Shown piece after piece: positions 23,826 to 32,715 of a stretch of 64,000 bases of DNA. Position 1 is the stretch's first letter; every line of letters begins with the position of its first letter. A program made the position numbers and the translations under genes. The notes under the pieces are model-generated. The model searched no databases, was not told the DNA's origin, and saw nothing but the letters and a program-made list of their open reading frames with translations. Source of the DNA: Microbacterium sp. MPKO10 (GTDB lineage Bacteria > Actinomycetota > Actinomycetes > Actinomycetales > Microbacteriaceae); the NCBI RefSeq assembly GCF_026107415.2, contig NZ_JAPCHX010000001.1:1-64000 (forward strand), in the 5' to 3' direction.

Positions 23826-25220
23826 ATGACGCTTGTCGCGGGTATCGACTCATCGACGCAGAGCTGCAAGATCGTAATTCGGGATGCCGCAACGGGCGCC
23901 GTCGTGCGCCGCGGCCGGGCACAGCATCCCGAGGGAACGGAAGTGCCGCCCGCCGCGTGGTGGGACGCTTTGAGGAGCGCTATCGCAGATGCCGGCGGCA
24001 TCACAGACGTCGCAGCAATCTCCATCGCCGGGCAGCAGCACGGCATGATCGCGCTCGATGCCGAGGGGGTGGTGATTCGCGACGCGCTCCTGTGGAACGA
24101 TACGCGCAGTGCTCCCGCGGCCCGCGACCTGATCGACGAGGTTGGCGCCGACGCATACGCCCGTCGCGTGGGTGTTGTACCCGTCGCGTCGTTCACCGGC
24201 TCCAAACTGCGGTGGCTGCGTGATGCCGAGCCCGAGAACGCGGCGCGCGTCGCTGCTGTCGCACTCCCCCATGACTGGCTGACCTGGCGGCTGCGCGGTT
24301 ACGGCCCCGTCGGAGAATCACCTCTCGGCCCGCAGCTCGACCAGCTGACGACCGACCGCTCCGATGCCTCCGGAACCGCCTATTGGTCAGCCGAACACGA
24401 GTCGTACGACCTTGAGCTGGCCGAGCGTGCTCTCGGGCACCGCGTCGTCCTCCCGCGCGTCCTCGGCCCTGGCGAACGCGCGGGGACAACACCGGACGGA
24501 GCCATCGTTGGTGTAGGCGCGGGTGACAACGCCGGCGCGGCACTGGGCCTCGGCGCAGCATCCGGTGATGTCGTCGTTTCGATCGGCACGTCGGGAACCG
24601 TCTTCGCCGTCGCCGACAGACCGACGCGCGACGACTCGGGCACCGTCGCCGGTTTCGCCTCCGCGGACGGGGCCTACCTTCCGCTCATCGCAACGCTCAA
24701 CGCCGCCCGCATTCTCGATGCCGTGGCTGGCGTTCTGGGCGTCGACCACGCCGCACTCGGCGCCCTCGCTCTGCAGTCCGCCCCGGGAGCAGGCGGACTC
24801 GTTCTGCACCCCTACTTCGAGGGCGAGCGAACCCCGAATCTACCCGACGCCACCGCGACCCTCTCGGGCATGACACTGAGCTCGACAACCCGCCCGGGCC
24901 TCGCCCGTGCCGCCGTGGAAGGTATGCTCTGCGGCCTCGCCGATGGCCTCGATGCGGTGCGCGCGCAGGGCGTCAGAGCCGACCGCATCCTGATGGTGGG
25001 CGGAGCCGCCCAGAACACCGCCGTGCAGCAGATCGCCGCGCAGGTGTTCGATATTCCCGTCGTCATCCCCGAGCCCGGCGAATACGTGGCTGACGGCGCG
25101 GCCGTCCAGGCGGCCTGGGCTCTGACGGGCGAGCGCCCGGCATGGACCGTGGCGATCGCGGCCGAGCCGACCGCCGACCATCGTGCGATCATCCGGGAGC
25201 AGTACTCCGCGCGCTCCTGA
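23826..25220 (+). CDS. xylB: Xylulokinase
   Basis: 464 residues, FGGY kinase family. ATG at 23826 with GGGAAAGG upstream. It phosphorylates D-xylulose to xylulose 5-phosphate. Visible: [11 protein letters not shown] at the N-terminus (phosphate 1), [14 protein letters not shown] (sugar contact, typical of xylulokinases), [35 protein letters not shown], and the C-terminal [14 protein letters not shown] adenosine motif. Second gene of the xylAB unit. Confidence 0.95.
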   Translation: MTLVAGIDSSTQSCKIVIRDAATGAVVRRGRAQHPEGTEVPPAAWWDALRSAIADAGGITDVAAISIAGQQHGMIALDAEGVVIRDALLWNDTRSAPAARDLIDEVGADAYARRVGVVPVASFTGSKLRWLRDAEPENAARVAAVALPHDWLTWRLRGYGPVGESPLGPQLDQLTTDRSDASGTAYWSAEHESYDLELAERALGHRVVLPRVLGPGERAGTTPDGAIVGVGAGDNAGAALGLGAASGDVVVSIGTSGTVFAVADRPTRDDSGTVAGFASADGAYLPLIATLNAARILDAVAGVLGVDHAALGALALQSAPGAGGLVLHPYFEGERTPNLPDATATLSGMTLSSTTRPGLARAAVEGMLCGLADGLDAVRAQGVRADRILMVGGAAQNTAVQQIAAQVFDIPVVIPEPGEYVADGAAVQAAWALTGERPAWTVAIAAEPTADHRAIIREQYSARS

Positions 25221-25241
25221 TTGACGCAGCCGGTACCGGTC

Positions 25242-25255
25242 TTGGTAACGTTTCC
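25242..25255. promoter_or_regulatory. LacI-type operator upstream of the regulator gene
   Basis: TTGGTAACGTTTCC lies 25 bases before the start of the LacI gene and closely matches a second site at 26386-26399. The AACGTT core is typical of LacI-family operators, which suggests autoregulation. Confidence 0.6.
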
Positions 25256-25279
25256 TCAAGCATTGTGACGAGGAGAGCG

Positions 25280-26317
25280 ATGGCGCCCGACCAGCACCGC
25301 GGCCGATCAGGCCCCACACATCCGACGATGAAGCACGTCGCCGCACGCGCTGGCGTCGGGCTCTCGACGGTCTCACGTGTCGTCAACGGTGACCCACATG
25401 TCAGCGCGGCAAAAATCGAGGCAGTTCACCGAGCGATCGACGAACTCGGCTATCGCCGCAACGAATCGGCACGCCAGTTCCGCACCGGCGCAACCGAAAC
25501 CGTCGGGCTCGTGATCGAGGATGTGACAGACCCGTTCTTCTCGCAGCTGACGCAGTCGGTCGAAGACGTCGCGCGCGATCGCGGGTCGATGCTGCTCGTC
25601 GCCTCATACCGGCGCGAGAACGACCGCGCGCGGCAGATCGTCCATGCCCTGAGCGCGCGCCGCCTCGAGGGCATCGTCGTCACCCCGTCCGAGCGCGGCG
25701 ACGTCAGTTACTACGCCTCGGCACTGCAGTCCGGGCTGCAGATGGTCTTCGTCGACCGACCGGCTCCCGACCACATCGCGGATGCTGTCATCAGCGACAA
25801 TCGCGCCAGCTGCCGAGACGGCATCGCGCACCTCATCGCGCAAGGGCACCGCCGCATTGCTTGTCTCAGCGACCGCGCGCACCTCTACACCACTGTCGAG
25901 CGCCTCGCCGGTTACAAGGACGCGCTCGCGGCGGCCGGCATTCCGTACGACCCCGCCCTCGTGCACTCGTCTGTTCCCGACGATGGGCAGCATCGCGTCG
26001 CGGTCTCGCGAATGCTCGATTCAGAGAACCCACCAACCGCGATCTTCACCTGCAACAACCGTGCGACGATCACTGTTCTGAAGGCGCTCAGCCTCCGGCG
26101 CGAGAAACCCGCGCTCCTCGGCTTCGACGATCTCGAACTCGCCGGATCGCTGACTCCGGGTCTGTCCGTCATCGCTCAAGACCCGTTTGCCATGGGCCGA
26201 ATCGCGACAGAACAGCTCTTTCAGCGCATCGACGGCTACCGCGGCCCGGCGCGCACGACACTCCTGCCCGCAACGCTGCACTCGCGCGGCTCGGCGGAAC
26301 GCGGCCCCGAAGGCTGA
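25280..26317 (+). CDS. LacI-family transcriptional regulator
   Basis: 345 residues. ATG at 25280 with GAGGAG upstream. The helix-turn-helix is VAARAGVGLSTVSRVVNG (about residues 20-37), with the hinge region near RNESARQFRTG. The sugar-binding domain begins VGLVIEDVTDPFFSQL and ends with GFDDLELAGSLTPGLSVIAQDP. It lies between xylB and an importer; matching operators before its own gene and before the importer indicate it controls the latter. The effector sugar is unknown. Confidence 0.9.
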   Translation: MAPDQHRGRSGPTHPTMKHVAARAGVGLSTVSRVVNGDPHVSAAKIEAVHRAIDELGYRRNESARQFRTGATETVGLVIEDVTDPFFSQLTQSVEDVARDRGSMLLVASYRRENDRARQIVHALSARRLEGIVVTPSERGDVSYYASALQSGLQMVFVDRPAPDHIADAVISDNRASCRDGIAHLIAQGHRRIACLSDRAHLYTTVERLAGYKDALAAAGIPYDPALVHSSVPDDGQHRVAVSRMLDSENPPTAIFTCNNRATITVLKALSLRREKPALLGFDDLELAGSLTPGLSVIAQDPFAMGRIATEQLFQRIDGYRGPARTTLLPATLHSRGSAERGPEG

Positions 26318-26385
26318 CGGCAGACCAGGCGGACACGAGTGCCGGACATCACGATTCGATAATTACCACGGCGTCGGACTTGCGT

Positions 26386-26414
26386 TTGGCAACGTTTTCA
26401 TACTTGAATATGAG
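26386..26414 (+). promoter_or_regulatory. Promoter with LacI-type operator for the sugar importer
   Basis: The operator TTGGCAACGTTTTC (26386-26399) overlaps the -35 TTGGCA (26386-26391). The -10 TATGAG (26409-26414) is 17 bases further. Binding would block RNA polymerase directly. Confidence 0.6.
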
Positions 26415-26458
26415 AACCGAAGAACTCGGCATTGCACAGTTCCAATGGAGGAAGCACC

Positions 26459-27736
26459 ATGCGCAAGAGAATGTCCATTCTGGCCGGCGCCCTCGCTGTC
26501 GGCCTCGCACTCACCGGGTGCTCGTCAGGGGGGTCGAACGGATCCGACCCCGACAACCCCGACCAGGTCGAGGTATTCACCTGGTGGGCCTCGGGATCTG
26601 AGAAGGCGGGCCTTGACGCCCTCGTCAAGGAATTCAACTCGCAGTACCCCGACATCGAATTCATCAACGCGGCAGTTGCCGGCGGCGCCGGCTCGAACGC
26701 GAAGGCAGCGCTGGCCTCACGCCTGGAGTCCGACAACCCGCCAGACACGTTCCAGGCACACGCGGGCGCCGAGCTGTCCGACTACATCGCCGCTGAGCAG
26801 ATCCAAGACCTCAGCGGACTTTACGAAGACCTTGGCCTGAACGAGGTCTTCCCCGCCGATCTCATCGATCGACTCACCGTCGACGGCAAGATCTACTCTG
26901 TTCCGAGCAACATCCACCGTGCCAACGTCACCTGGGTCAACACCGAGGTGCTCGAGAGCGCGGGCATCGACCCGACGAAGGCTCCGGAGTCGATTGACGC
27001 CTGGATCGCTGATCTGCAGAAGGTCAAGGACTCCGGCGTCGATGCACCGCTCGCGATCGGTACCGAGTGGACGCAGATGCAATTGCTCGAGAACGTTCTG
27101 ATCGCCGACCTCGGCGCCGACGGCTACGCCGGGCTCTGGGACGGATCAACGGCGTGGGACAGCGATGGCGTGAAGACCGCTGTAGACCACTACGACCAGC
27201 TCATGGACTTCGTGAACCAGGACTACGCCGGCCTCGACTGGGATGCCGCTTCGCAGATCGTGATCGACGGCAACGCCGCCTACAACGTGATGGGCGACTG
27301 GGCGGAGGCTGCGTTCACGCAGGCGGGCCAGACATGGGGAACCGAGTACACGACCTGGCCGACGCCCGGCACGGACGGCGTCTTCGACTTCCTCGCCGAC
27401 TCCTTCACGCTCCCCGTCGGAGCTCCCCACGAGCAGGCCGCGAAGGACTGGCTGACCACGATCAGCTCAGCCGAGGGACAGAAGGCCTTCAACACGGTCA
27501 AGGGCTCCATCCCGGCCCGCACGGATGCTGACCCCGCCGACTACGGCGAGTACCAGCAGAGCGCTATGGAGTCGTTCGCCAACGACACGATCGTCAGCTC
27601 GCTCGCGCACGGCGCGGCAGCCCCGATCGCCTGGTCGAGCGACATCTCGTCCGCCGTTGGTAAGTTCGGCAGCGACCGCGACCAGGATGCCCTGATCTCC
27701 GCGCTCGTCTCAGCGGCAGAATCAGCGCTGTCCTAA
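26459..27736 (+). CDS. Sugar ABC transporter substrate-binding lipoprotein
   Basis: 425 residues. ATG at 26459 with GGAGG upstream. Signal peptide with lipobox LALTGC, Cys21. SBP_bac_1 type fold: VEVFTWWASGSEKAGLDALV at the N-terminus and PDTFQAHAGAELSDYI. It resembles the glucose/oligosaccharide-binding proteins of CUT1 importers. The substrate cannot be read from sequence. It is first in an operon with two permeases, and a strong hairpin follows it. Confidence 0.9.
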   Translation: MRKRMSILAGALAVGLALTGCSSGGSNGSDPDNPDQVEVFTWWASGSEKAGLDALVKEFNSQYPDIEFINAAVAGGAGSNAKAALASRLESDNPPDTFQAHAGAELSDYIAAEQIQDLSGLYEDLGLNEVFPADLIDRLTVDGKIYSVPSNIHRANVTWVNTEVLESAGIDPTKAPESIDAWIADLQKVKDSGVDAPLAIGTEWTQMQLLENVLIADLGADGYAGLWDGSTAWDSDGVKTAVDHYDQLMDFVNQDYAGLDWDAASQIVIDGNAAYNVMGDWAEAAFTQAGQTWGTEYTTWPTPGTDGVFDFLADSFTLPVGAPHEQAAKDWLTTISSAEGQKAFNTVKGSIPARTDADPADYGEYQQSAMESFANDTIVSSLAHGAAAPIAWSSDISSAVGKFGSDRDQDALISALVSAAESALS

Positions 27737-27749
27737 GAAACCACCTGAC

Positions 27750-27785
27750 GGGGCCCGGCCGGCCATTCCACGCTGGCCGGGCCCC
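27750..27785 (+). terminator. Hairpin between binding protein and permease
   Basis: A perfect 11-bp GC stem (GGGGCCCGGCC with GGCCGGGCCCC) and a 14-base loop lie just after the binding-protein stop. There is no U-tract, so it is likely an attenuator or a 3'-end stabiliser. Confidence 0.7.
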
Positions 27786-27808
27786 GGGATGCGAGGAGAA
27801 CCGCAACC

Positions 27809-28699
27809 GTGCGCAAAGGCATACGCAATTGGGGCCCGCCGGTGCTGCTACTGGCACCGAGCCTCGTCCTTGTCGCGATTTTCGTCTACGGACTGATCTT
27901 CGCGAACATCCAGACCTCGATGACCGACAGGCACTCCCTCGCCTCCGAGGGAGCGTTCGTCGGCTTCCAGAACTACGTCGCACTGCTCACCGAGGGGCGG
28001 TTCCTCCATTCGCTTCTGAACCTCGTCGTGTTCACCGTCGTGTTCATCGCGGGGACGATGATCTTCGGCTTCATCTGGGCCTGGCTCCTCGACAAGGGAG
28101 TCAACGCCGAGGGAGTGTTCCGCTCCGTCTACCTGTTCCCGATGGCTGTCTCGTTCGTCGCCTCCGGTGTCGTCTGGCGGTGGCTGCTCAACAGCGCTGA
28201 AGGCGACAGGGCTTCGGGGCTGAACCGGATGCTGCAGACATTCGGTCTCGACTTTCTGCAGAACTCGTGGTGGAACGAGCCGATCTGGGGAATGGCCGCC
28301 ATCGCGATGCCCGCGATCTGGCAGCTCTCCGGCTACATCATGGCCCTGTTCCTCGCCGGCTTCCGCGGCATCCCCGATGAGCTCCGCGAAGCGGCCCGCA
28401 TGGATGGCGCGAGCGAGTGGAAGCTGTACCGCCACGTGATCTTCCCTCAGCTCAGCCCGATTGCGCTGTCGGCGCTCATCATCGTCAGCCACATGTCGCT
28501 GAAGGTGTTCGACCTGATCATGGCCGTCACGAAGGCGATTTACCAGACCGAGGTCCCCGCGACCTACATGTGGGTGGCCCTGACCTCCAACGACTACGCG
28601 AAGGCGTCAGCGATTGCCACGGTGCTTTTGATCATCGCCTCGCTGTTCATCATTCCCTACCTGATTCATACGATGCGCGAAGAAAAGAGGTCGTCATGA
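27809..28699 (+). CDS. Sugar ABC transporter permease (MalF/UgpA type)
   Basis: 296 residues, about six transmembrane helices. GTG start at 27809 with GAGGAGAA upstream. The EAA loop near residue 195 reads ELREAARMDGASEWKLYRHV and contacts the ATPase. It pairs with the next gene, whose start overlaps this stop by 4 bases (ATGA). Confidence 0.92.
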   Translation: MRKGIRNWGPPVLLLAPSLVLVAIFVYGLIFANIQTSMTDRHSLASEGAFVGFQNYVALLTEGRFLHSLLNLVVFTVVFIAGTMIFGFIWAWLLDKGVNAEGVFRSVYLFPMAVSFVASGVVWRWLLNSAEGDRASGLNRMLQTFGLDFLQNSWWNEPIWGMAAIAMPAIWQLSGYIMALFLAGFRGIPDELREAARMDGASEWKLYRHVIFPQLSPIALSALIIVSHMSLKVFDLIMAVTKAIYQTEVPATYMWVALTSNDYAKASAIATVLLIIASLFIIPYLIHTMREEKRSS

Positions 28700-29628
28700 G
28701 CGAGGCAACCCAGACTGACCTCTCCAGCGGAGTCGCCGCGTCGTCGTCCGCCGGTGGCGCGCCGACGGGGAAAGGATCCCAGTTCGTTCTCGGCCGCACA
28801 GCCAAGTACGCCCTGCTGCTGTTCTTCGTCATCATCGTGCTCATGCCGGTGTACGTGCTTCTCGTCACCAGCTTCAAGCCGCCGGCCGACGTCAACCCCG
28901 AGTCGTCCTGGGGCCTTCCCCTGCGGTGGCCGTGGGAGTCCGTGAACGGTGGGCCGACCGGTTTCGACAACTGGATCACCGCGTGGGACGCCCTCGCACC
29001 CGCACTGGGTCGCACGTTCCTTCTGGCGATCCCCGCGGCGCTCATCGCGGCGATGCTGGGCTCGATGAACGGCTTCGTGCTGTCGCGGTGGCGCTTCCCG
29101 CATGCGAGCCTTGTGTTCACGCTGATCCTCTTCGGCATGTTCATTCCGTACCAGGCCGTGCTGACGCCGCTCGTGCAGATGAAGACCGATCTCGGTCTGC
29201 CGAGCAATATCTCGACGCTGCTGATCGTGCACGTCATCTACGGTCTGCCGATCTGTACCCTCATCTTCCGGAACTACTACGAGGGCATCCCGATCGAGCT
29301 CATGGAAGCCTCGCGCATGGACGGCGCCGGGATGCTGCGCAGCTACGCATCGATCGTGCTGCCACTGTCGCTTCCCGGCTTCGTGGTGACGATCATCTGG
29401 CAGTTCACGAGTGCGTGGAACGACTACCTGTTCGCTCTGTTCCTCACCGATGTGCAGGGAGGCCCCGTGTCTCTCGCGCTGAACAACCTCGCTCAGGGGG
29501 CACAGCTCGCCAACTACGGCGCGGCCATGGCCGGTGCGCTGATCGCGTCGTTCCCGACGCTTCTGGTGTACATCATTCTCGGCAAGTACTTCATCGGCGG
29601 CCTCATGAGCGGATCCGTCAAGAGCTGA
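28696..29628 (+). CDS. Sugar ABC transporter permease (MalG/UgpE type)
   Basis: 310 residues, six transmembrane helices after a Ser/Ala-rich N-terminus of about 30 residues. ATG at 28696 with AAGAGG upstream, overlapping the previous gene. EAA loop: IPIELMEASRMDGAGMLRSYA. No ATP-binding gene follows; the importer must use an ATPase encoded elsewhere (MsiK/MalK type). Its 3' end overlaps the convergent MFS gene by 11 bases. Confidence 0.92.
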   Translation: MSEATQTDLSSGVAASSSAGGAPTGKGSQFVLGRTAKYALLLFFVIIVLMPVYVLLVTSFKPPADVNPESSWGLPLRWPWESVNGGPTGFDNWITAWDALAPALGRTFLLAIPAALIAAMLGSMNGFVLSRWRFPHASLVFTLILFGMFIPYQAVLTPLVQMKTDLGLPSNISTLLIVHVIYGLPICTLIFRNYYEGIPIELMEASRMDGAGMLRSYASIVLPLSLPGFVVTIIWQFTSAWNDYLFALFLTDVQGGPVSLALNNLAQGAQLANYGAAMAGALIASFPTLLVYIILGKYFIGGLMSGSVKS

Positions 29629-31060
29629 CGACACTCCGCTCCGTCTGCGCATCGTTCTCGGTCGTTCGCCCCAGGTTCTTGCCGGGAAGGACGACCGAGA
29701 GCACGACGGCGACCGCGGCGAATCCACACGCCCACCAGAACGCCACGTCGAAGGCACGGGCGGGTGAGGATGCTGTCTGAGCGACACTCTGCAGGATCAC
29801 CGTGAGCAGGGCGACGCCGACGGCTCCGCCAATCTGCTGCGCGATGCGCGTCAGGATGCTGGCGTGTGGAATCTCGTCATGGACGAGGCCGACGTATGCC
29901 ACGGTCATCAGCGGCATCGTGACGGCACTGAGCCCGAACCCGCGTACGAACAGCGCGGCGAGGAGGACCCAGAGGCTCGTGTCGGCATCGGCGAAGGCAA
30001 ACGGCAGCGTCGAAGCGCCGACGACGGCGAAGCCGACGATCGAGACGGTTCGGGCTCCGAAGCGCTCCGTCAGCTGGGCCGCGGCGAAGCGGCTGAGCAG
30101 CGCCCCGACACCCTGCGGGATCAGCAGGATCCCCGCACCGAGTGCATCAGCTCCCCTGATGTCCTGCCAGAACAGCGGAAGCAGAACGAGAGCACCGTAG
30201 AGAGCGGCACCCGAGAGGAAGAGGAGCGCCGTCGCCGACCACGTCTGGCGGTGTTTCAGCACACGCACATCGACAAGTGACTTTGCCCCGCGACCGGCAG
30301 CCCAGAAGGCGAAGCCGATCAGCAGGGCAAGCCCCGCGCCGATCGGGACGATGGCGTCGACGCGCAGGAGTCCGCCGTCCTTGGGCACATTCGCGAGCCC
30401 CCAGAGCAGCCCGACCAGTGCCGGGGCGAGAAGGAGCAGGCCGACGAAATCGAGTCGTGCCCGCTCGGCGCCGTGATGATCGGCCGGGAGCACGCGCCAG
30501 GCCAGGACCAGGCCGATGACGCCCACCGGTAGGTTGACGAGGAAGAGCCAGCGCCAGTCTCCCGTCGACATCAGAAGTCCACCGATGACGGGCCCCAGAA
30601 TGGGTCCCAGGGCGGCGGGCAGCGACACCGTGGCCATGAGCTTGCCCAGGTTCTCTCCTTTGGCTGCCTGCATGACGATGGTCACCATGAGCGGAAGCAT
30701 CACTCCCCCGCCCAGGCCCTGCACAACGCGGAAGACGATGAGGCTTGTCACTCCCCAGGCGCACGCCGAGAGCAGTGATCCCAGGAGAAACACGGCGAGT
30801 CCCGCCAGCCAGAGCCGTTTCGCACCGAGGCGCTTCTGCAACCAGCCGACGAGGGGAATGGCCACGCCGAGTGCGAGGAGGTATCCGGTGCTCACCCACT
30901 GAATGGTGGCGATCGAGGCATCGAGGTCGCTCGCCAGGTCGCGCAGCGCCACACTGACGATCGTGGAATCGAGGATGACGGCGATGCCGCCGACGAGAGT
31001 GACGATCGCGATGATCAGCACACCGCGATCAAGCGGTGTGCGTGTTTTCTCAGCGGACAC
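29618..31060 (-). CDS. MFS multidrug efflux transporter (DHA2/EmrB-QacA type)
   Basis: 480 residues. I chose GTG at 31060 because AAGGAG lies 6 bases upstream. About 14 hydrophobic helices. Motifs: DSTIVSVALRDLASDL in helix 1, WLQKRLGAKRLWLAGLAVF (motif A), RVVQGLGGGVMLPLM, and LGPILGPVIGGLL (motif C of drug/proton antiporters). It probably expels a toxic compound with protons. It diverges from a TetR gene with an inverted repeat between them. Confidence 0.9.
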   Translation of the reverse strand: MSAEKTRTPLDRGVLIIAIVTLVGGIAVILDSTIVSVALRDLASDLDASIATIQWVSTGYLLALGVAIPLVGWLQKRLGAKRLWLAGLAVFLLGSLLSACAWGVTSLIVFRVVQGLGGGVMLPLMVTIVMQAAKGENLGKLMATVSLPAALGPILGPVIGGLLMSTGDWRWLFLVNLPVGVIGLVLAWRVLPADHHGAERARLDFVGLLLLAPALVGLLWGLANVPKDGGLLRVDAIVPIGAGLALLIGFAFWAAGRGAKSLVDVRVLKHRQTWSATALLFLSGAALYGALVLLPLFWQDIRGADALGAGILLIPQGVGALLSRFAAAQLTERFGARTVSIVGFAVVGASTLPFAFADADTSLWVLLAALFVRGFGLSAVTMPLMTVAYVGLVHDEIPHASILTRIAQQIGGAVGVALLTVILQSVAQTASSPARAFDVAFWWACGFAAVAVVLSVVLPGKNLGRTTENDAQTERSVVSS

Positions 31061-31082
31061 GAGAGGCTCCTTAAGATGCGCA

Positions 31083-31128
31083 TGTGTATCTAACAGGATC
31101 AGCGTACGCCGATGCGATAAGATACACA
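31083..31128. promoter_or_regulatory. Inverted-repeat operator between MFS and TetR genes
   Basis: TGTGTATCT (31083-31091) and AGATACACA (31120-31128) are exact reverse complements. Each arm overlaps a likely -10: TTAGAT for the MFS gene (minus) and TAAGAT (31118-31123) for tetR (plus). The tetR -10 is 6 bases before its ATG, so that transcript may be leaderless. Confidence 0.6.
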
Positions 31129-31129
31129 A

Positions 31130-31744
31130 ATGATTCCTATGGATGATGAGCCGGCGACCCGGCGCCGCGGGGCGGAGCTCGAGAATGCCATCCTCGACGC
31201 GTCGTGGGATGTTCTGGTGAAGCGCGGATACAACGACTTCACGTTCGAAGCCGTCGCCGCCGCAGCATCCACGAGCCGACCTGTGCTCTACCGACGCTGG
31301 CGTGACCGCACCGAGCTGCTTATCGCCACCCTCGGGCGGGTCCGCGAGCTCTCGCCTACGACGATCCCTGACACCGGGAATCTGCGCGACGACAGCGTCG
31401 GCCTGCTCGTCAACGCGAACACGTCGCGAGCCGAGATCGTTGCCGTCCTCAGCGCTCAGCTCGCCGGGTTCTTCACCGACACGGGACTGAGTATCGCCGA
31501 TCTGCGAGCGCGCACCGGAATCGGCACACAGTCATCTGTCGAACGCATCGTTGAGCGTGCTGCGGCCCGACGTGACCTGGACGTCGCCTCGATACCGAAG
31601 CGAGTCCTCGATGTGCCGGCCGACCTTTTTCGGCACGAGCTGCTTTTCACGGGCGCCCGCGTGCCGAGAGATGTCATTGAGACCATCGTGGACGACGTGT
31701 GGCTGCCGTTGCTGCGGCAATATGGCGTTCCGGGTGATGCCTGA
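31130..31744 (+). CDS. TetR-family transcriptional regulator
   Basis: 204 residues. The N-terminal helix-turn-helix is FEAVAAAASTSRPVLYRRWRDRTELLIATL (about residues 42-70), and the C-terminal ligand domain is of TetR_C type. It most likely represses the divergent MFS pump and itself through the inverted repeat. The ATG at 31130 has no ribosome site; leaderless translation is likely. A second ATG three codons on is possible. Confidence 0.9.
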   Translation: MIPMDDEPATRRRGAELENAILDASWDVLVKRGYNDFTFEAVAAAASTSRPVLYRRWRDRTELLIATLGRVRELSPTTIPDTGNLRDDSVGLLVNANTSRAEIVAVLSAQLAGFFTDTGLSIADLRARTGIGTQSSVERIVERAAARRDLDVASIPKRVLDVPADLFRHELLFTGARVPRDVIETIVDDVWLPLLRQYGVPGDA

Positions 31745-31748
31745 CAAC

Positions 31749-31788
31749 GGACGATGCCACCGCCGGTGAGCGAGCGGTGGCATCGTCC
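31749..31788. terminator. Bidirectional terminator between tetR and ngcG-like gene
   Basis: A perfect 15-bp stem (GGACGATGCCACCGC with its complement) and a 10-base loop lie between two convergent genes. Confidence 0.75.
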
Positions 31789-31806
31789 GAACTGACGGTG
31801 GTGTGA

Positions 31807-32715
31807 CTACTTCATCGTTCCCTGCGAGACCGAGCCCTGCAGCTGACGCTGGAAGATCACGTACACGATCAGCACGGGGGTGATCGTGATGATGACTGCG
31901 GCGAAGAGCGCACCGAAGTTCACGGCATAGCCAGCGGAGGAGGCAAACGAGGCCATCCCCTGCGACAGCACGTACTTGCTCTTATCGGTGTTCAGCGCGA
32001 TCGGCAGGAGGAACTGGTTCCACAATCCGAGGAAGTTGAAGATCGCGACGGACGCCATTCCCGGCTTCGCCATGGGCAGCATGACCTGGAAGAACGTGCG
32101 CCACTCACCGGCACCATCGACGTACGCTGCCTCCTGAATCTCGTCCGGCAGCCCCTTGAAGAAGGCGAACAGGAAGAACACGGTGAACGGCAGTGCGAAC
32201 GCCACGTACGTCAGCGTCAGACCGGGAAGCGTGTTGAGCAGCCCGATGTTCTTCAGAATGAAGAACAGGGGAACGATCGCGAGGAAGATCGGGAAGGTCA
32301 GCCCCGCGAGCATCAGGTAGTAGATCGCCTTGCTGCCGGGGAAGGTGAAGCGCGCGAGAACATACGCGCACATCGCACCCAGCACCATCACGATGACCAG
32401 CGCAAAACCGACGACGAGGATCGTGTTGAAGAACATCCCGCCGATGTCGTACTCGGTCCACGCAGAAACGTAGTTCTCGAAGTTCCACTCCGCCGGGAGC
32501 GCGAACGGCGACGCGAAGATCTCTTTCGTCGTCTTGAACGACGTCATCAGGGTCCAGAGCATCGGCAGCACGACAATGATCGACCAGATGATGAGCATCG
32601 CGTGCGATGCCGTGCCGACCGCGCGGTCCCCGCGGCTCAGCTTCGTCTTGCGCAGGGAGCGAGCCAGATCGTTTGGCTGCACCGTCTGCTTTCGGGTTTC
32701 GGTGATGTGACTCAT
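31807..32715 (-). CDS. Amino-sugar ABC transporter permease (NgcG-like)
   Basis: 302 residues, six transmembrane helices, MalG-type. ATG at 32715 overlaps the previous stop (ATGA). EAA loop: LPDEIQEAAYVDGAGEWRTF. Last gene of an importer unit whose binding protein resembles NgcE, so the likely substrate is N-acetylglucosamine or chitobiose. It ends before a strong terminator. Confidence 0.85.
   Translation of the reverse strand: MSHITETRKQTVQPNDLARSLRKTKLSRGDRAVGTASHAMLIIWSIIVVLPMLWTLMTSFKTTKEIFASPFALPAEWNFENYVSAWTEYDIGGMFFNTILVVGFALVIVMVLGAMCAYVLARFTFPGSKAIYYLMLAGLTFPIFLAIVPLFFILKNIGLLNTLPGLTLTYVAFALPFTVFFLFAFFKGLPDEIQEAAYVDGAGEWRTFFQVMLPMAKPGMASVAIFNFLGLWNQFLLPIALNTDKSKYVLSQGMASFASSAGYAVNFGALFAAVIITITPVLIVYVIFQRQLQGSVSQGTMK

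Noticed and set aside
22580-24205. 541-codon minus-strand frame across xylA and the xylB start
   Set aside because: It is antisense to clear xylose isomerase and kinase genes and has no ribosome site or recognisable domain.
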